This document shows, one piece after another, positions 1-5,626 of a stretch of 10,833 bases of DNA. Position 1 is the first letter of the stretch. Every line of letters starts with the position of its first letter. Where the stretch lies: assembly GCA_039812545.1 (NCBI GenBank), contig JBDIAR010000121.1, forward strand, positions 1-10,833, read 5' to 3'. Made by a program: the position numbers and the translations under genes. The DNA comes from JBDIAR01 sp039812545. GTDB lineage: Bacteria; Actinomycetota; Actinomycetes; Actinomycetales; Dermatophilaceae. The notes beneath the pieces were generated by a model, which worked only from the letters and a program-made list of their open reading frames with translations, did not search any database and was not told the origin of the DNA.

Positions 1-72
1 CCCTGGGTGACCGTCGTGGCATACGAATGGCACGGGCACCAGCATCAGATCGAGCTGCTCGACGGCCATTGA
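1..72 (+). CDS. 3' end of an unidentified gene (partial)
   Basis: Frame 1 is open from the window edge to a TGA at 70-72 and encodes 23 residues ending in EWHGHQHQIELLDGH. The stretch is rich in His and acidic residues, but it is too short to assign to a family. It converges on the TfoX-domain gene, whose stop begins 9 bases further on. It carries a GGCATAC word at 18-24 in the Ala-Tyr reading, as neighbouring real genes do, which mildly supports it being coding. It could be a chance open frame. Confidence 0.5.
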   Translation, partial: PWVTVVAYEWHGHQHQIELLDGH

Positions 73-81
73 GAGAGCCGG

Positions 82-414
82 CTACTTCGCGGGCAGCGTT
101 CTGGCGTATGCCACCCCGTATGCCACATAGGTCGCCAGGGCCTCGTCCGTCTCGACGACCCCGGCGTCGACCAGCAGCCATCCCGGCATCGCCCGCCCCC
201 GCATGACCATGAGTTCGACGCCGGGCGCCGTCGTCAGACCCGGACCGTCCGCCGGGTCGATGCGCACCATCAACGCTCCACGGCTGGCCGCGGCCACCGC
301 CATATTGCCCGTGATCATGAACCCGAGTCCGCCGAACATCGCGCGCTCGGTCAGCCCGGGTTCGTCCTGCAACTGCTCGCGGAGCCGATTCGCCAGTTCT
401 TCGTCGTATGCCAT
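82..414 (-). CDS. TfoX/Sxy N-terminal domain protein, 110 aa
   Basis: Small stand-alone TfoX_N domain protein. Seen in sequence: the family core MFGGLGFM (residues 26-33) followed by GNMAV (36-40), a MVRI strand, the GxxMPGW region and the AYARTLPAK tail. Proteobacterial TfoX/Sxy regulates competence, but the short actinobacterial single-domain forms have no established role, so no competence function is claimed. The ATG at 414 was chosen because the domain begins there (MAYDEEL); the longer frame to 501 would run into glnB and adds only Arg-rich sequence. The glnB stop lies 20 bases upstream, so read-through from amtB-glnB is possible. An additional leaderless promoter is suggested by GACGGT six bases before the ATG. 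The family call is firm and the function is unknown. Confidence 0.85.
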   Translation of the reverse strand: MAYDEELANRLREQLQDEPGLTERAMFGGLGFMITGNMAVAAASRGALMVRIDPADGPGLTTAPGVELMVMRGRAMPGWLLVDAGVVETDEALATYVAYGVAYARTLPAK

Positions 415-420
415 GACGTG

Positions 421-426
421 ACCGTC
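421..426 (-). promoter_or_regulatory. Candidate leaderless -10 of the TfoX-domain gene
   Basis: GACGGT (426-421) stands six bases before the ATG at 414, in the short gap after glnB. Only A2 and T6 of TAnnnT match. It is listed because no Shine-Dalgarno is present. Confidence 0.3.
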
Positions 427-434
427 GTTCTCGC

Positions 435-773
435 TCAGACCGCGTCGTCGTCGCGTTCGCCGGTGCGCACGCGGACAATCGATTCGACGTGGGTCACCCA
501 CACCTTCCCGTCACCGATTCGGCCGGTCCGGGCCGCCGCCACGATGGTGCGCACGACGTCGTCACAATCCGCATCGTCGACCACCACCTCGATCCGTACC
601 TTGGGCACGAGCGCGACGTCGTATTCCGCGCCGCGATAGACCTCGGTGTGGCCCTTCTGTCGGCCGAAGCCCCCGACCTCCGAGACGGTCATCCCGCTGA
701 CTCCGACCGTTTGCACGGCCTGCCGCACGGATTCGAGCATGTGGGGTTTGACGACCGCGGTGATGAGCTTCAT
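435..773 (-). CDS. glnB: Nitrogen regulatory protein PII (GlnB/GlnK), 112 aa
   Basis: PII trimer that senses 2-oxoglutarate, ATP/ADP and energy state, and physically plugs AmtB when nitrogen is sufficient. Seen: full normal length (112 aa); T-loop signature YRGAEY at residues 46-51 with the modifiable Tyr51; C-terminal signature TGRIGDGK at 83-90 (nucleotide-binding loop); and the N-terminal MKLITAVVKPHML strand. In studied actinobacteria Tyr51 is adenylylated by GlnD; no glnD follows here. The start ATG at 773-771 shares one base with the amtB TGA and has a strong GAGGAGG ribosome site inside the amtB end, indicating translational coupling. The amtB linkage makes GlnK the functionally closest name. 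Confidence 0.97.
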   Translation of the reverse strand: MKLITAVVKPHMLESVRQAVQTVGVSGMTVSEVGGFGRQKGHTEVYRGAEYDVALVPKVRIEVVVDDADCDDVVRTIVAAARTGRIGDGKVWVTHVESIVRVRTGERDDDAV

Positions 774-2110
774 CAGTCCTCCTCGTGGTGGGTGAGCGTG
801 CGCAGGAATCCGTGGCCGCTCGCGCGCCCGGTGGTCAGCGTGTGCAGGTCGTATGCCGTCTCGGCGTGCAGGGCCAGGTCGACGCCGCCCAGTTCGTGAT
901 CACGGTGCACACGGAACCCGATGGTCTTCTCCAACAGCCAACCCAACGCGGCCGACATCCCGAAGGCATACAGGCCGACGACGACGGCGCCGAGGAGCTG
1001 GCGCTCGAGTTGGCCGATGCCGCCGCCGTAGAACAGGCCGTTGACGCCGCCGGGGACCCGGGCGGTCCCGATCAGACCGATGCCGATGGTCCCGACCAGT
1101 CCACCGACCAGGTGGACGCCGACGACATCGAGCGAATCGTCATACCGGAAGCGGTACTTCAGGCCCACGGCATACGCACAGATGGCTCCGGCGGCGGTCC
1201 CCATGATGATGGCCCCACCCGGCGAGAGGGTGCCGCACGACGGCGTGATGGCCACCAGCCCGGCGACCATCCCCGACGCGGCGCCCAGCGACGTGGGTCG
1301 GCCGTCGCGGATTCGCTCAAGGACCAGCCAGCCCAGCGTCCCCGCGGCCCCGGCCAGGAGGGTGGTCGCGAAGACGATCCCGGCGCGGTGGTTGGCGCCC
1401 AACGCGGAGCCGGCGTTGAAACCGAACCAGCCGAACCACAACAACCCGGCGCCCAACATCACGAGGGTCAGGTTGTGCGGTCGCATCGGGTCCTGGCCGA
1501 AGCCGTGGCGCCGACCGAGGACCAGCGCCAGGGCCAGGCCCGAGGCACCCGAACAGATCTCCACCGCCATCCCGCCGGCGAAGTCGACGACCCCCACGCC
1601 GTTGACCAGCCAACCACCGACGTGTCGCCCGGACGAGGTGTCGAACACCCAATGGGCCACGGGCGCGTAGACGACGAGGGACCAGACGCCGACGAACACC
1701 AGCCAGGCACCGAACTTGGCTCGGTCCGCGATCGCGCCCGAGATGAGCGCCCCGGTGATGACGCAGAACAGCCCCTGGAACACGGCGAACAGGATGAGCG
1801 GAACGGTTCCGGCCATGGCCCCGTCCCCGAGCATCGACTCCAGCCCCAGGTACTCCCCCGGGTTGCCGAGCAGACCCCCGCCGATGTCGTCGCCGAACGC
1901 CAACGAGTAGCCGACCAGCGCCCAGAGCAAGGTGACGACCGCGAGCGCGCCGATGGTCATCATCATCATGTTCAGCACGCTCTTGGACCGGACCATACCG
2001 CCGTAGAACAGCGCCAGTCCGGGAGCCATGAGCAACACGAGGGCACACGCGCACAGCATCCAGGCGGTGTCCCCGGAGTCGATGGTGGCGGCTTGTGCGA
2101 GCAGAACCAT
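773..2110 (-). CDS. amtB: Ammonium transporter AmtB/Amt family, 445 aa
   Basis: Trimeric inner-membrane channel for ammonium uptake, gated by PII. Seen: FYGGMVRSKSVLN (residues 35-47) in the first helices, an aromatic-rich central region, the family motif DFAGG at 176-180, HNL at 212-214, WFGWFGFNAGS at 225-235, DVVGVH at 328-333 and the C-terminal PII-contact segment GVDLALHAETAYD. Hydrophobic segments fit the usual eleven helices. Of the twin pore histidines, the second is present (H333) but the first is Glu184 (codon GAG at 1561-1559). The ATG at 2110 is preceded by AAGGAG eight bases away and starts exactly at the family N-terminus; the frame extends far upstream only because of high GC. 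It is co-transcribed with glnB. Confidence 0.97.
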   Translation of the reverse strand: MVLLAQAATIDSGDTAWMLCACALVLLMAPGLALFYGGMVRSKSVLNMMMMTIGALAVVTLLWALVGYSLAFGDDIGGGLLGNPGEYLGLESMLGDGAMAGTVPLILFAVFQGLFCVITGALISGAIADRAKFGAWLVFVGVWSLVVYAPVAHWVFDTSSGRHVGGWLVNGVGVVDFAGGMAVEICSGASGLALALVLGRRHGFGQDPMRPHNLTLVMLGAGLLWFGWFGFNAGSALGANHRAGIVFATTLLAGAAGTLGWLVLERIRDGRPTSLGAASGMVAGLVAITPSCGTLSPGGAIIMGTAAGAICAYAVGLKYRFRYDDSLDVVGVHLVGGLVGTIGIGLIGTARVPGGVNGLFYGGGIGQLERQLLGAVVVGLYAFGMSAALGWLLEKTIGFRVHRDHELGGVDLALHAETAYDLHTLTTGRASGHGFLRTLTHHEED

Positions 2111-2160
2111 CCGCACTCCTTGATGGCCGCTGCGGGCGCCGGTCCCGGCAGCGAATCGGT

Positions 2161-2186
2161 CGTCACGGCGCGGCCCCGCCGTGGCG
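2161..2186 (-). other. Stem-loop between the NIPSNAP-like gene and amtB
   Basis: The arms 2164-2170 (CACGGCG) and 2177-2183 (CGCCGTG) are a perfect 7-bp inverted repeat with a 6-nt loop. Two more pairs follow outside one mismatch (2161-2162 with 2185-2186). It lies 35 bases after the stop of the upstream gene and about 50 bases before the amtB start. No U-run follows on the minus strand, so it is either a weak terminator or a structured amtB leader. A TAnnnT element (TACCGT, 2197-2192) just upstream would place a start site near the base of the stem. Confidence 0.4.
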
Positions 2187-2220
2187 GGATGACGGTACCG
2201 CTCAGCCGAAAGACCCTGAT

Positions 2221-2835
2221 TCAGTCGCCGACATCTGGAAGCTCGAGTTGGCGCGCCGGGTGAATCGAGTAGTCCGCCAAGTAGTCGAACACCCCACGCA
2301 ATGCGATCCGCTCGGGATCGTCGTAATACGTCCGTTGGGCCGGTCCGAAGTCCGCCCAAGCGCCGGCGAACCCGAATGCCCAGGTGAACATGTCCTTCTC
2401 CTCGTCCGAGACGGCGAAGAGGCAGGGGAACCCGTGCCGCTCCCGGAGGGGGACGATGCGGCGCCAGATCGAGAGGAACTCGCCCCAGGAGCCCGTGATG
2501 GCATACCGGCGCATGATCGCGGTCAACGACGCGTCGGTGAGTTCGGTCATCACCTCCGGCCGGACCGGCCGGAGGGTCGTGTTCCGGAACACGTGCGGTG
2601 CGGCCGAGGCGGCCACCTCCTGCGCGGTGGGATCTGTCGCCAGCGCCGCCGCACCGGCCGCCGGGTCCGGATGGGAGTACAGCATCGTGATCTTCGGCTC
2701 GGCGTCGGTTTCGACGAAGGCGCGGTGGACGGCATACCCGTGACGTCGGCGAACCGCGATCTCCCGGGGCCAGATCTGCAGATACGTGTCCAGATGGCGC
2801 GGTTTGACGGTGAACCGGTGCAGGAGGAGCGCCAT
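2221..2835 (-). CDS. NIPSNAP-like protein with two ferredoxin-like (dimeric alpha/beta barrel) domains, 204 aa
   Basis: No catalytic role can be assigned. The two halves are recognisably alike. The first (about residues 1-95) has LLLHRFTVKP, a helix with YLQIWPRE, then RRHGYAVHRAF and ITMLYSHPD. The second (about 110-195) has IMRRYAITG, FLSIWRRIVPLRERHGF and FTWAFGFAGAW. This strand-helix-strand-strand-helix pattern with a conserved xIWR/PxxxxRxRHG core is that of the NIPSNAP/dimeric alpha-beta-barrel superfamily, here as an internal duplication. The stop is a TGA at 2223-2221. The ATG at 2835 is the first in frame after a stop; a TAGCGT element sits six bases upstream, suggesting a leaderless transcript. 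It is divergent from nfo and lies 110 bases before amtB, so its transcript may run on. Confidence 0.75.
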   Translation of the reverse strand: MALLLHRFTVKPRHLDTYLQIWPREIAVRRRHGYAVHRAFVETDAEPKITMLYSHPDPAAGAAALATDPTAQEVAASAAPHVFRNTTLRPVRPEVMTELTDASLTAIMRRYAITGSWGEFLSIWRRIVPLRERHGFPCLFAVSDEEKDMFTWAFGFAGAWADFGPAQRTYYDDPERIALRGVFDYLADYSIHPARQLELPDVGD

Positions 2836-2847
2836 TCCCCGACGCTA
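2836..2847 (-). promoter_or_regulatory. Candidate leaderless -10 of the NIPSNAP-like gene
   Basis: On the minus strand TAGCGT (2847-2842) is followed by CGGGGA and then the ATG at 2835. TAnnnT six bases before the start codon is the spacing expected when transcription begins at the A of ATG. The CGGGGA could also act as a poor ribosome site. No -35 is recognisable. Confidence 0.5.
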
Positions 2848-2869
2848 CCGGGCGGCGACGCGAGACGCA

Positions 2870-2881
2870 TACGGTGGAACC
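2870..2881 (+). promoter_or_regulatory. Candidate leaderless -10 of nfo
   Basis: TACGGT (2870-2875) is followed by six bases and the ATG at 2882. No Shine-Dalgarno lies at a usable distance, so a leaderless transcript is the simplest reading. It faces the -10 of the divergent gene, with 22 bases between the two hexamers. Confidence 0.55.
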
Positions 2882-3703
2882 ATGACAGCGACGCCCGCGA
2901 CCCCACCTACGCAGCCACGGATCGGCGGGCACGTCGATCAGGAGGACCCGATCGCCGAGGCATCGGCTCGCACGTCGAACCTGGTGCAGATCTTCCTGGG
3001 CGATCCGCAGAGCTACAAGGGACCGGTGATCCGGTATGCCGGCGGAGCCGTCGCGCTGCGATCGGCCGCCGCCCGCGCCGACGTGGATCTCTATGTGCAC
3101 GCGCCGTATCCGATCAACGTGGCCTCGACCAACAACCGGATCAGGATCCCGGGTCGCAAACTTCTCCAACAGCATCTGTATGCCGCTGCCGAGATCGGCG
3201 CGAAAGGCGTGGTCGTGCACGGGGGTCACCTCGGCAAGGACGAGGAGGCCGAGGTCGGGTTCGACAACTGGCGCAAGTGTGTCGACGGGTTGGACCTGGC
3301 AGTGCCGTTGCTCATCGAGAACACCGCGGGTGGGGACAACGCCATGGCGCGACGACTGGAGGCGATCGACCGGCTGTGGGAGGCGATCGGGCGGGCGGCG
3401 AATGGCACGGGCATCGGCTTCTGTCTGGACACCTGCCACGCGCACGCGGGCGGCATGGACTTGCCGGGGCTGGCCGAGAAGATCCTGGCCATCACCGGAC
3501 GCCTCGATCTGGTCCACGCCAACGACTCCCGTGACGAATTCGATTCGGGCGCGGACCGGCACGCCAATTTCGGGTCGGGGCGCATCGACGGGGACGCGCT
3601 CGCCGAACTCGTGCGGACCGCGCACGCACCGGTCGTGTGCGAGACGCCCGGCGGGATCGCCGGGCAAGCCGCGGACATCGCTTGGCTCCGAGAACGGCTC
3701 TGA
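2882..3703 (+). CDS. nfo: Endonuclease IV (AP endonuclease, Nfo family), 273 aa
   Basis: Cleaves DNA 5' of abasic sites and other damaged nucleotides in base-excision repair; a TIM barrel with a trinuclear zinc centre. By motif comparison with the E. coli enzyme all nine metal ligands are present: H73 (VHAPY), H113 (VVHGGH), E146 (LIENT), D183 and H186 (CLDTCHAH), H212 (VHAND), D225 and H227 (ADRHANFG) and E254 (CETPGG). Length is normal. The ATG at 2882 was chosen because a leaderless -10 precedes it and upstream in-frame sequence would overlap the divergent gene. It converges with dinB 36 bases beyond its stop. The last codons CGG CTC TGA are repeated in inverse at the end of dinB. Confident call. 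Confidence 0.95.
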   Translation: MTATPATPPTQPRIGGHVDQEDPIAEASARTSNLVQIFLGDPQSYKGPVIRYAGGAVALRSAAARADVDLYVHAPYPINVASTNNRIRIPGRKLLQQHLYAAAEIGAKGVVVHGGHLGKDEEAEVGFDNWRKCVDGLDLAVPLLIENTAGGDNAMARRLEAIDRLWEAIGRAANGTGIGFCLDTCHAHAGGMDLPGLAEKILAITGRLDLVHANDSRDEFDSGADRHANFGSGRIDGDALAELVRTAHAPVVCETPGGIAGQAADIAWLRERL

Positions 3704-3748
3704 GCTCGCGTCGGACTCGGACCTCCCCCGTGCCGGTGTTCAGAGCCG
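3695..3748. repeat. Inverted repeat at the convergent ends of nfo and dinB
   Basis: CGGCTCTGA (3695-3703) and TCAGAGCCG (3740-3748) are perfect 9-bp inverted arms separated by 36 bases. Each arm is the last three codons (Arg, Leu, stop) of one gene. RNA from either strand could fold into a 9-bp stem with a large GC-rich loop, so a bidirectional 3'-end structure is possible, but there is no U-run. Confidence 0.4.
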
Positions 3749-4819
3749 GCCGCGCACCGGTGTGGAGTCCCGCCGTCCCTGCTGCCCCTCCGGCATGACC
3801 AACTCCCCGTGTAGCCCCAACAGGCGCACCTCACGTCCGGGCTCCAGCCGGTCGACCAACTGCTCGGCCGTGCCCCGCAGATCATTGGGATCCGTGGACG
3901 CGGGCCGAAGCGTCTTGCTGAAGGTCTTGGTGACGAAGGGGGCGTAGCGCACCTTCAGGGTCACCCGGCGTACCGCTCGATCCTGTGCGGCGAAGTCCCG
4001 TGCGAGCCGCTCGGCCAACTCCGTGACAGCGGCTCGAATCTGCTCGACGTCGGTGAGGTTGCGCTGATAGGTCTCCTCGCGGCTGTGCCCGCGAGCGACC
4101 CAGGCGGTGTCGGCGACCGTGGCGCGCCCACGGCCGTGGCCGAGATCGGCATACCACCGGCCCATTCGCGGACCGAACTCTCCGATGAGCGCTTCGACGT
4201 CGGCTCCGGCGAGCTCGTCGACGGTCCCGATCCCGAGCGTGGCGAGTCGTTTGGAGATCTTCGGGCCGATCCCCCAAAGCTCGATCGTGGGCCGCGGTCC
4301 CATGACCTCCGCCCAGTTCTGCCGGGTCAGTCGGAAGACGCCGCGCGGTTTGGCAAAACCAGTCCCGATCTTGGCGCGAATCGTGTTGTCTCCGATACCG
4401 ATCGAGCAGTGCAGCCCGGTGCGCTCCAGGACGGATGTCTGCACCGTGCGCGCCATGCCCTCCGGGTCAGCACCGTTGAACCCGATGAAGGCCTCGTCCC
4501 AGCCGAGCACCTCGACGGGAGAGCCGGTGTCGCGCAACGTGGTCATGACCTGCTCCGAGACCGCCTCGTATGCCGGGTGATCCACGCGGAGGAAGACGGC
4601 GTGTGGTGCCTTCCGGGCGGCGATGCGCAACGGCATACCGGAGCTCACACCGAGGGCGCGCGCCTCGTAGGAGGCGGTGGCGACCACGCCTCGCTCGGTG
4701 GGATCGCCACGGCCACCGACGACGACCGGGCGACCCGCGAGGTCGGGATGGCGAAGGACCTCGACGGCTGCGATGAACTGGTCGAGGTCGACGTGGAGGA
4801 TCCAGCCGGTTTCGGCCAT
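3740..4819 (-). CDS. dinB: DNA polymerase IV, Y-family (DinB2-like), 359 aa
   Basis: Error-prone translesion polymerase. Seen: palm motif HVDLDQF (residues 9-15, catalytic D11), VVVGG (32-36), ASYEAR with A-x-G-V-x-x-G-M-P (49-63, finger), and the second catalytic pair D108-E109 in GWDEAF. Then come the thumb helix-hairpin-helix IELWGIGPKISKRL and a little-finger domain to the C-terminus. The residue aligned with the E. coli Pol IV steric gate Phe13 is Ile16 (codon ATC at 4774-4772), as in mycobacterial DinB2, which has Leu there. GWDE in place of the usual SIDE also matches my recollection of DinB2. No clear C-terminal clamp-binding QLxLF motif is visible. The start ATG at 4819 lies six bases after GACACT and has no ribosome site. 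It follows the NUDIX gene by 46 bases. Confidence 0.95.
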   Translation of the reverse strand: MAETGWILHVDLDQFIAAVEVLRHPDLAGRPVVVGGRGDPTERGVVATASYEARALGVSSGMPLRIAARKAPHAVFLRVDHPAYEAVSEQVMTTLRDTGSPVEVLGWDEAFIGFNGADPEGMARTVQTSVLERTGLHCSIGIGDNTIRAKIGTGFAKPRGVFRLTRQNWAEVMGPRPTIELWGIGPKISKRLATLGIGTVDELAGADVEALIGEFGPRMGRWYADLGHGRGRATVADTAWVARGHSREETYQRNLTDVEQIRAAVTELAERLARDFAAQDRAVRRVTLKVRYAPFVTKTFSKTLRPASTDPNDLRGTAEQLVDRLEPGREVRLLGLHGELVMPEGQQGRRDSTPVRGRL

Positions 4820-4831
4820 GCTGCCAGTGTC
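4820..4831 (-). promoter_or_regulatory. Candidate leaderless -10 of dinB
   Basis: GACACT (4831-4826) then GGCAGC precede the ATG at 4819. Only A2 and T6 of TAnnnT match, so taken alone this is weak; it is listed because seven other starts in the window share the spacing. I see no LexA-type (GAAC-N4-GTTC) box nearby. Confidence 0.3.
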
Positions 4832-4865
4832 GCAGGGCGGGCCCGGGACGTCGGCGCCCGAGCCG

Positions 4866-5579
4866 TCAGCCGGTGAGGTAGGTCCGGATCAGACGGTCCG
4901 GTAGGACGCGTTCGACCTCGCGGTCCCACGGGGTACTGAGGGCGCCCAGGTCCAGGACGTGATCCAGGAGCACCGCGGTGAAGCCCCACACGAAGAGCCC
5001 GTCGATCGCGAACCCGGGTCCGCGGTAGTCGCCGAAGCCGACGACGGTGAAGCGATTCGCCGGGTCGAGCAGCTCGTCGAGGTCGGCGAGGACGACCCGG
5101 GCGACCTCGGCCTCGTCGACGACCCCGACCGGATGCGGATCGGTCCACCACCCCAACACGGGGGTCACCGCATTCTCGCTGGGGTACATGTACAGCGGCG
5201 GCAGTTCGTCGACGATGTGCACCGTGCTGGCGTTCAGGCCGATTTCCTCCTCCGCCTCCCGGATCGCCGCGTCGATCGGCCCGTCGTCGCCGTCGTCGAG
5301 CATCCCGCCGGGAAAGGCGACCTGGGCCGCGTGCGAACGCAGGCTTTCCGCGCGTTCGGTCAGGACGACGGAATAGCCGTTCGGGCGGCCGGATTCGTCA
5401 GTGCGCCCGGCGAACAGGACGAGGACGGCCGAACGGCGCCTGGGTTGCTCGGGCGGCGCGAACTGGGTGAACCAATGCGGCGGGTCGGCATCCAACGCGG
5501 CTCGGATCCCCGTCAGCCACGGTGGCGGCGAGCCGAGGTCCGGACCGGGGGGTCCCTCGTCCGGATGGCGGCTGTCCAT
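4866..5579 (-). CDS. NUDIX hydrolase, CoA pyrophosphatase (NudL/YeaB type), 237 aa
   Basis: Predicted to split CoA and derivatives into 4'-phosphopantetheine and 3',5'-ADP. Seen: the motif specific to this NUDIX subgroup, L-T-E-R-A-x-x-L-R-x-H-x-x-Q-V-A-F-P-G-G (residues 73-92), runs straight into the NUDIX box (92-115) with R107-E108 and E111-E112 followed by IGL. The N-terminal 45 residues are Pro-rich and variable. The ATG at 5579 is the only good start before the domain; GATCGT six bases upstream may be a leaderless -10. It lies between the LytR_C protein (47-base gap) and dinB (46-base gap) on one strand, so the three could share read-through transcription. A role in nucleotide sanitation beside dinB is possible, but the motif favours CoA. 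Confidence 0.88.
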   Translation of the reverse strand: MDSRHPDEGPPGPDLGSPPPWLTGIRAALDADPPHWFTQFAPPEQPRRRSAVLVLFAGRTDESGRPNGYSVVLTERAESLRSHAAQVAFPGGMLDDGDDGPIDAAIREAEEEIGLNASTVHIVDELPPLYMYPSENAVTPVLGWWTDPHPVGVVDEAEVARVVLADLDELLDPANRFTVVGFGDYRGPGFAIDGLFVWGFTAVLLDHVLDLGALSTPWDREVERVLPDRLIRTYLTG

Positions 5580-5591
5580 GGCTAGACGATC
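5580..5591 (-). promoter_or_regulatory. Candidate leaderless -10 of the NUDIX gene
   Basis: GATCGT (5591-5586) then CTAGCC precede the ATG at 5579; no Shine-Dalgarno is present. Only A2 and T6 of TAnnnT match. Confidence 0.3.
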
Positions 5592-5626
5592 TCACGGCCG
5601 GGGCGACTGACGCCGCACGGCAGCTG

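Noticed and set aside
76..83. 8-bp palindrome AGCCGGCT between the first two convergent genes as a terminator
   Set aside because: Too short and without loop or U-run; common by chance in GC-rich DNA.
2111..2220. GlnR or AmtR binding site upstream of amtB
   Set aside because: I looked for GTnAC-N6-GAAAC-like half sites and for an ATAGAAA-type palindrome and found no convincing match.
785..2263. Long open frame of 492 codons on the plus strand opposite amtB
   Set aside because: A mirror of the amtB codon pattern in GC-rich DNA; its product is low-complexity and Arg/Asp/Gln-rich, and the opposite strand has full family matches.
2095..3534. 479-codon plus-strand frame overlapping amtB, the NIPSNAP-like gene and nfo
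   Set aside because: Out of frame with nfo and antisense to the other two; the product is charged low-complexity sequence typical of GC-rich shadows.
2111..3667. Upstream extension of the amtB frame to a 964-residue protein
   Set aside because: The extra part is antisense to nfo and the NIPSNAP-like gene and has no domain character; AmtB starts at a canonical N-terminus with AAGGAG before it.
4820..4865. SOS (LexA) box upstream of dinB
   Set aside because: No GAAC-N4-GTTC or close variant is present in the gap.
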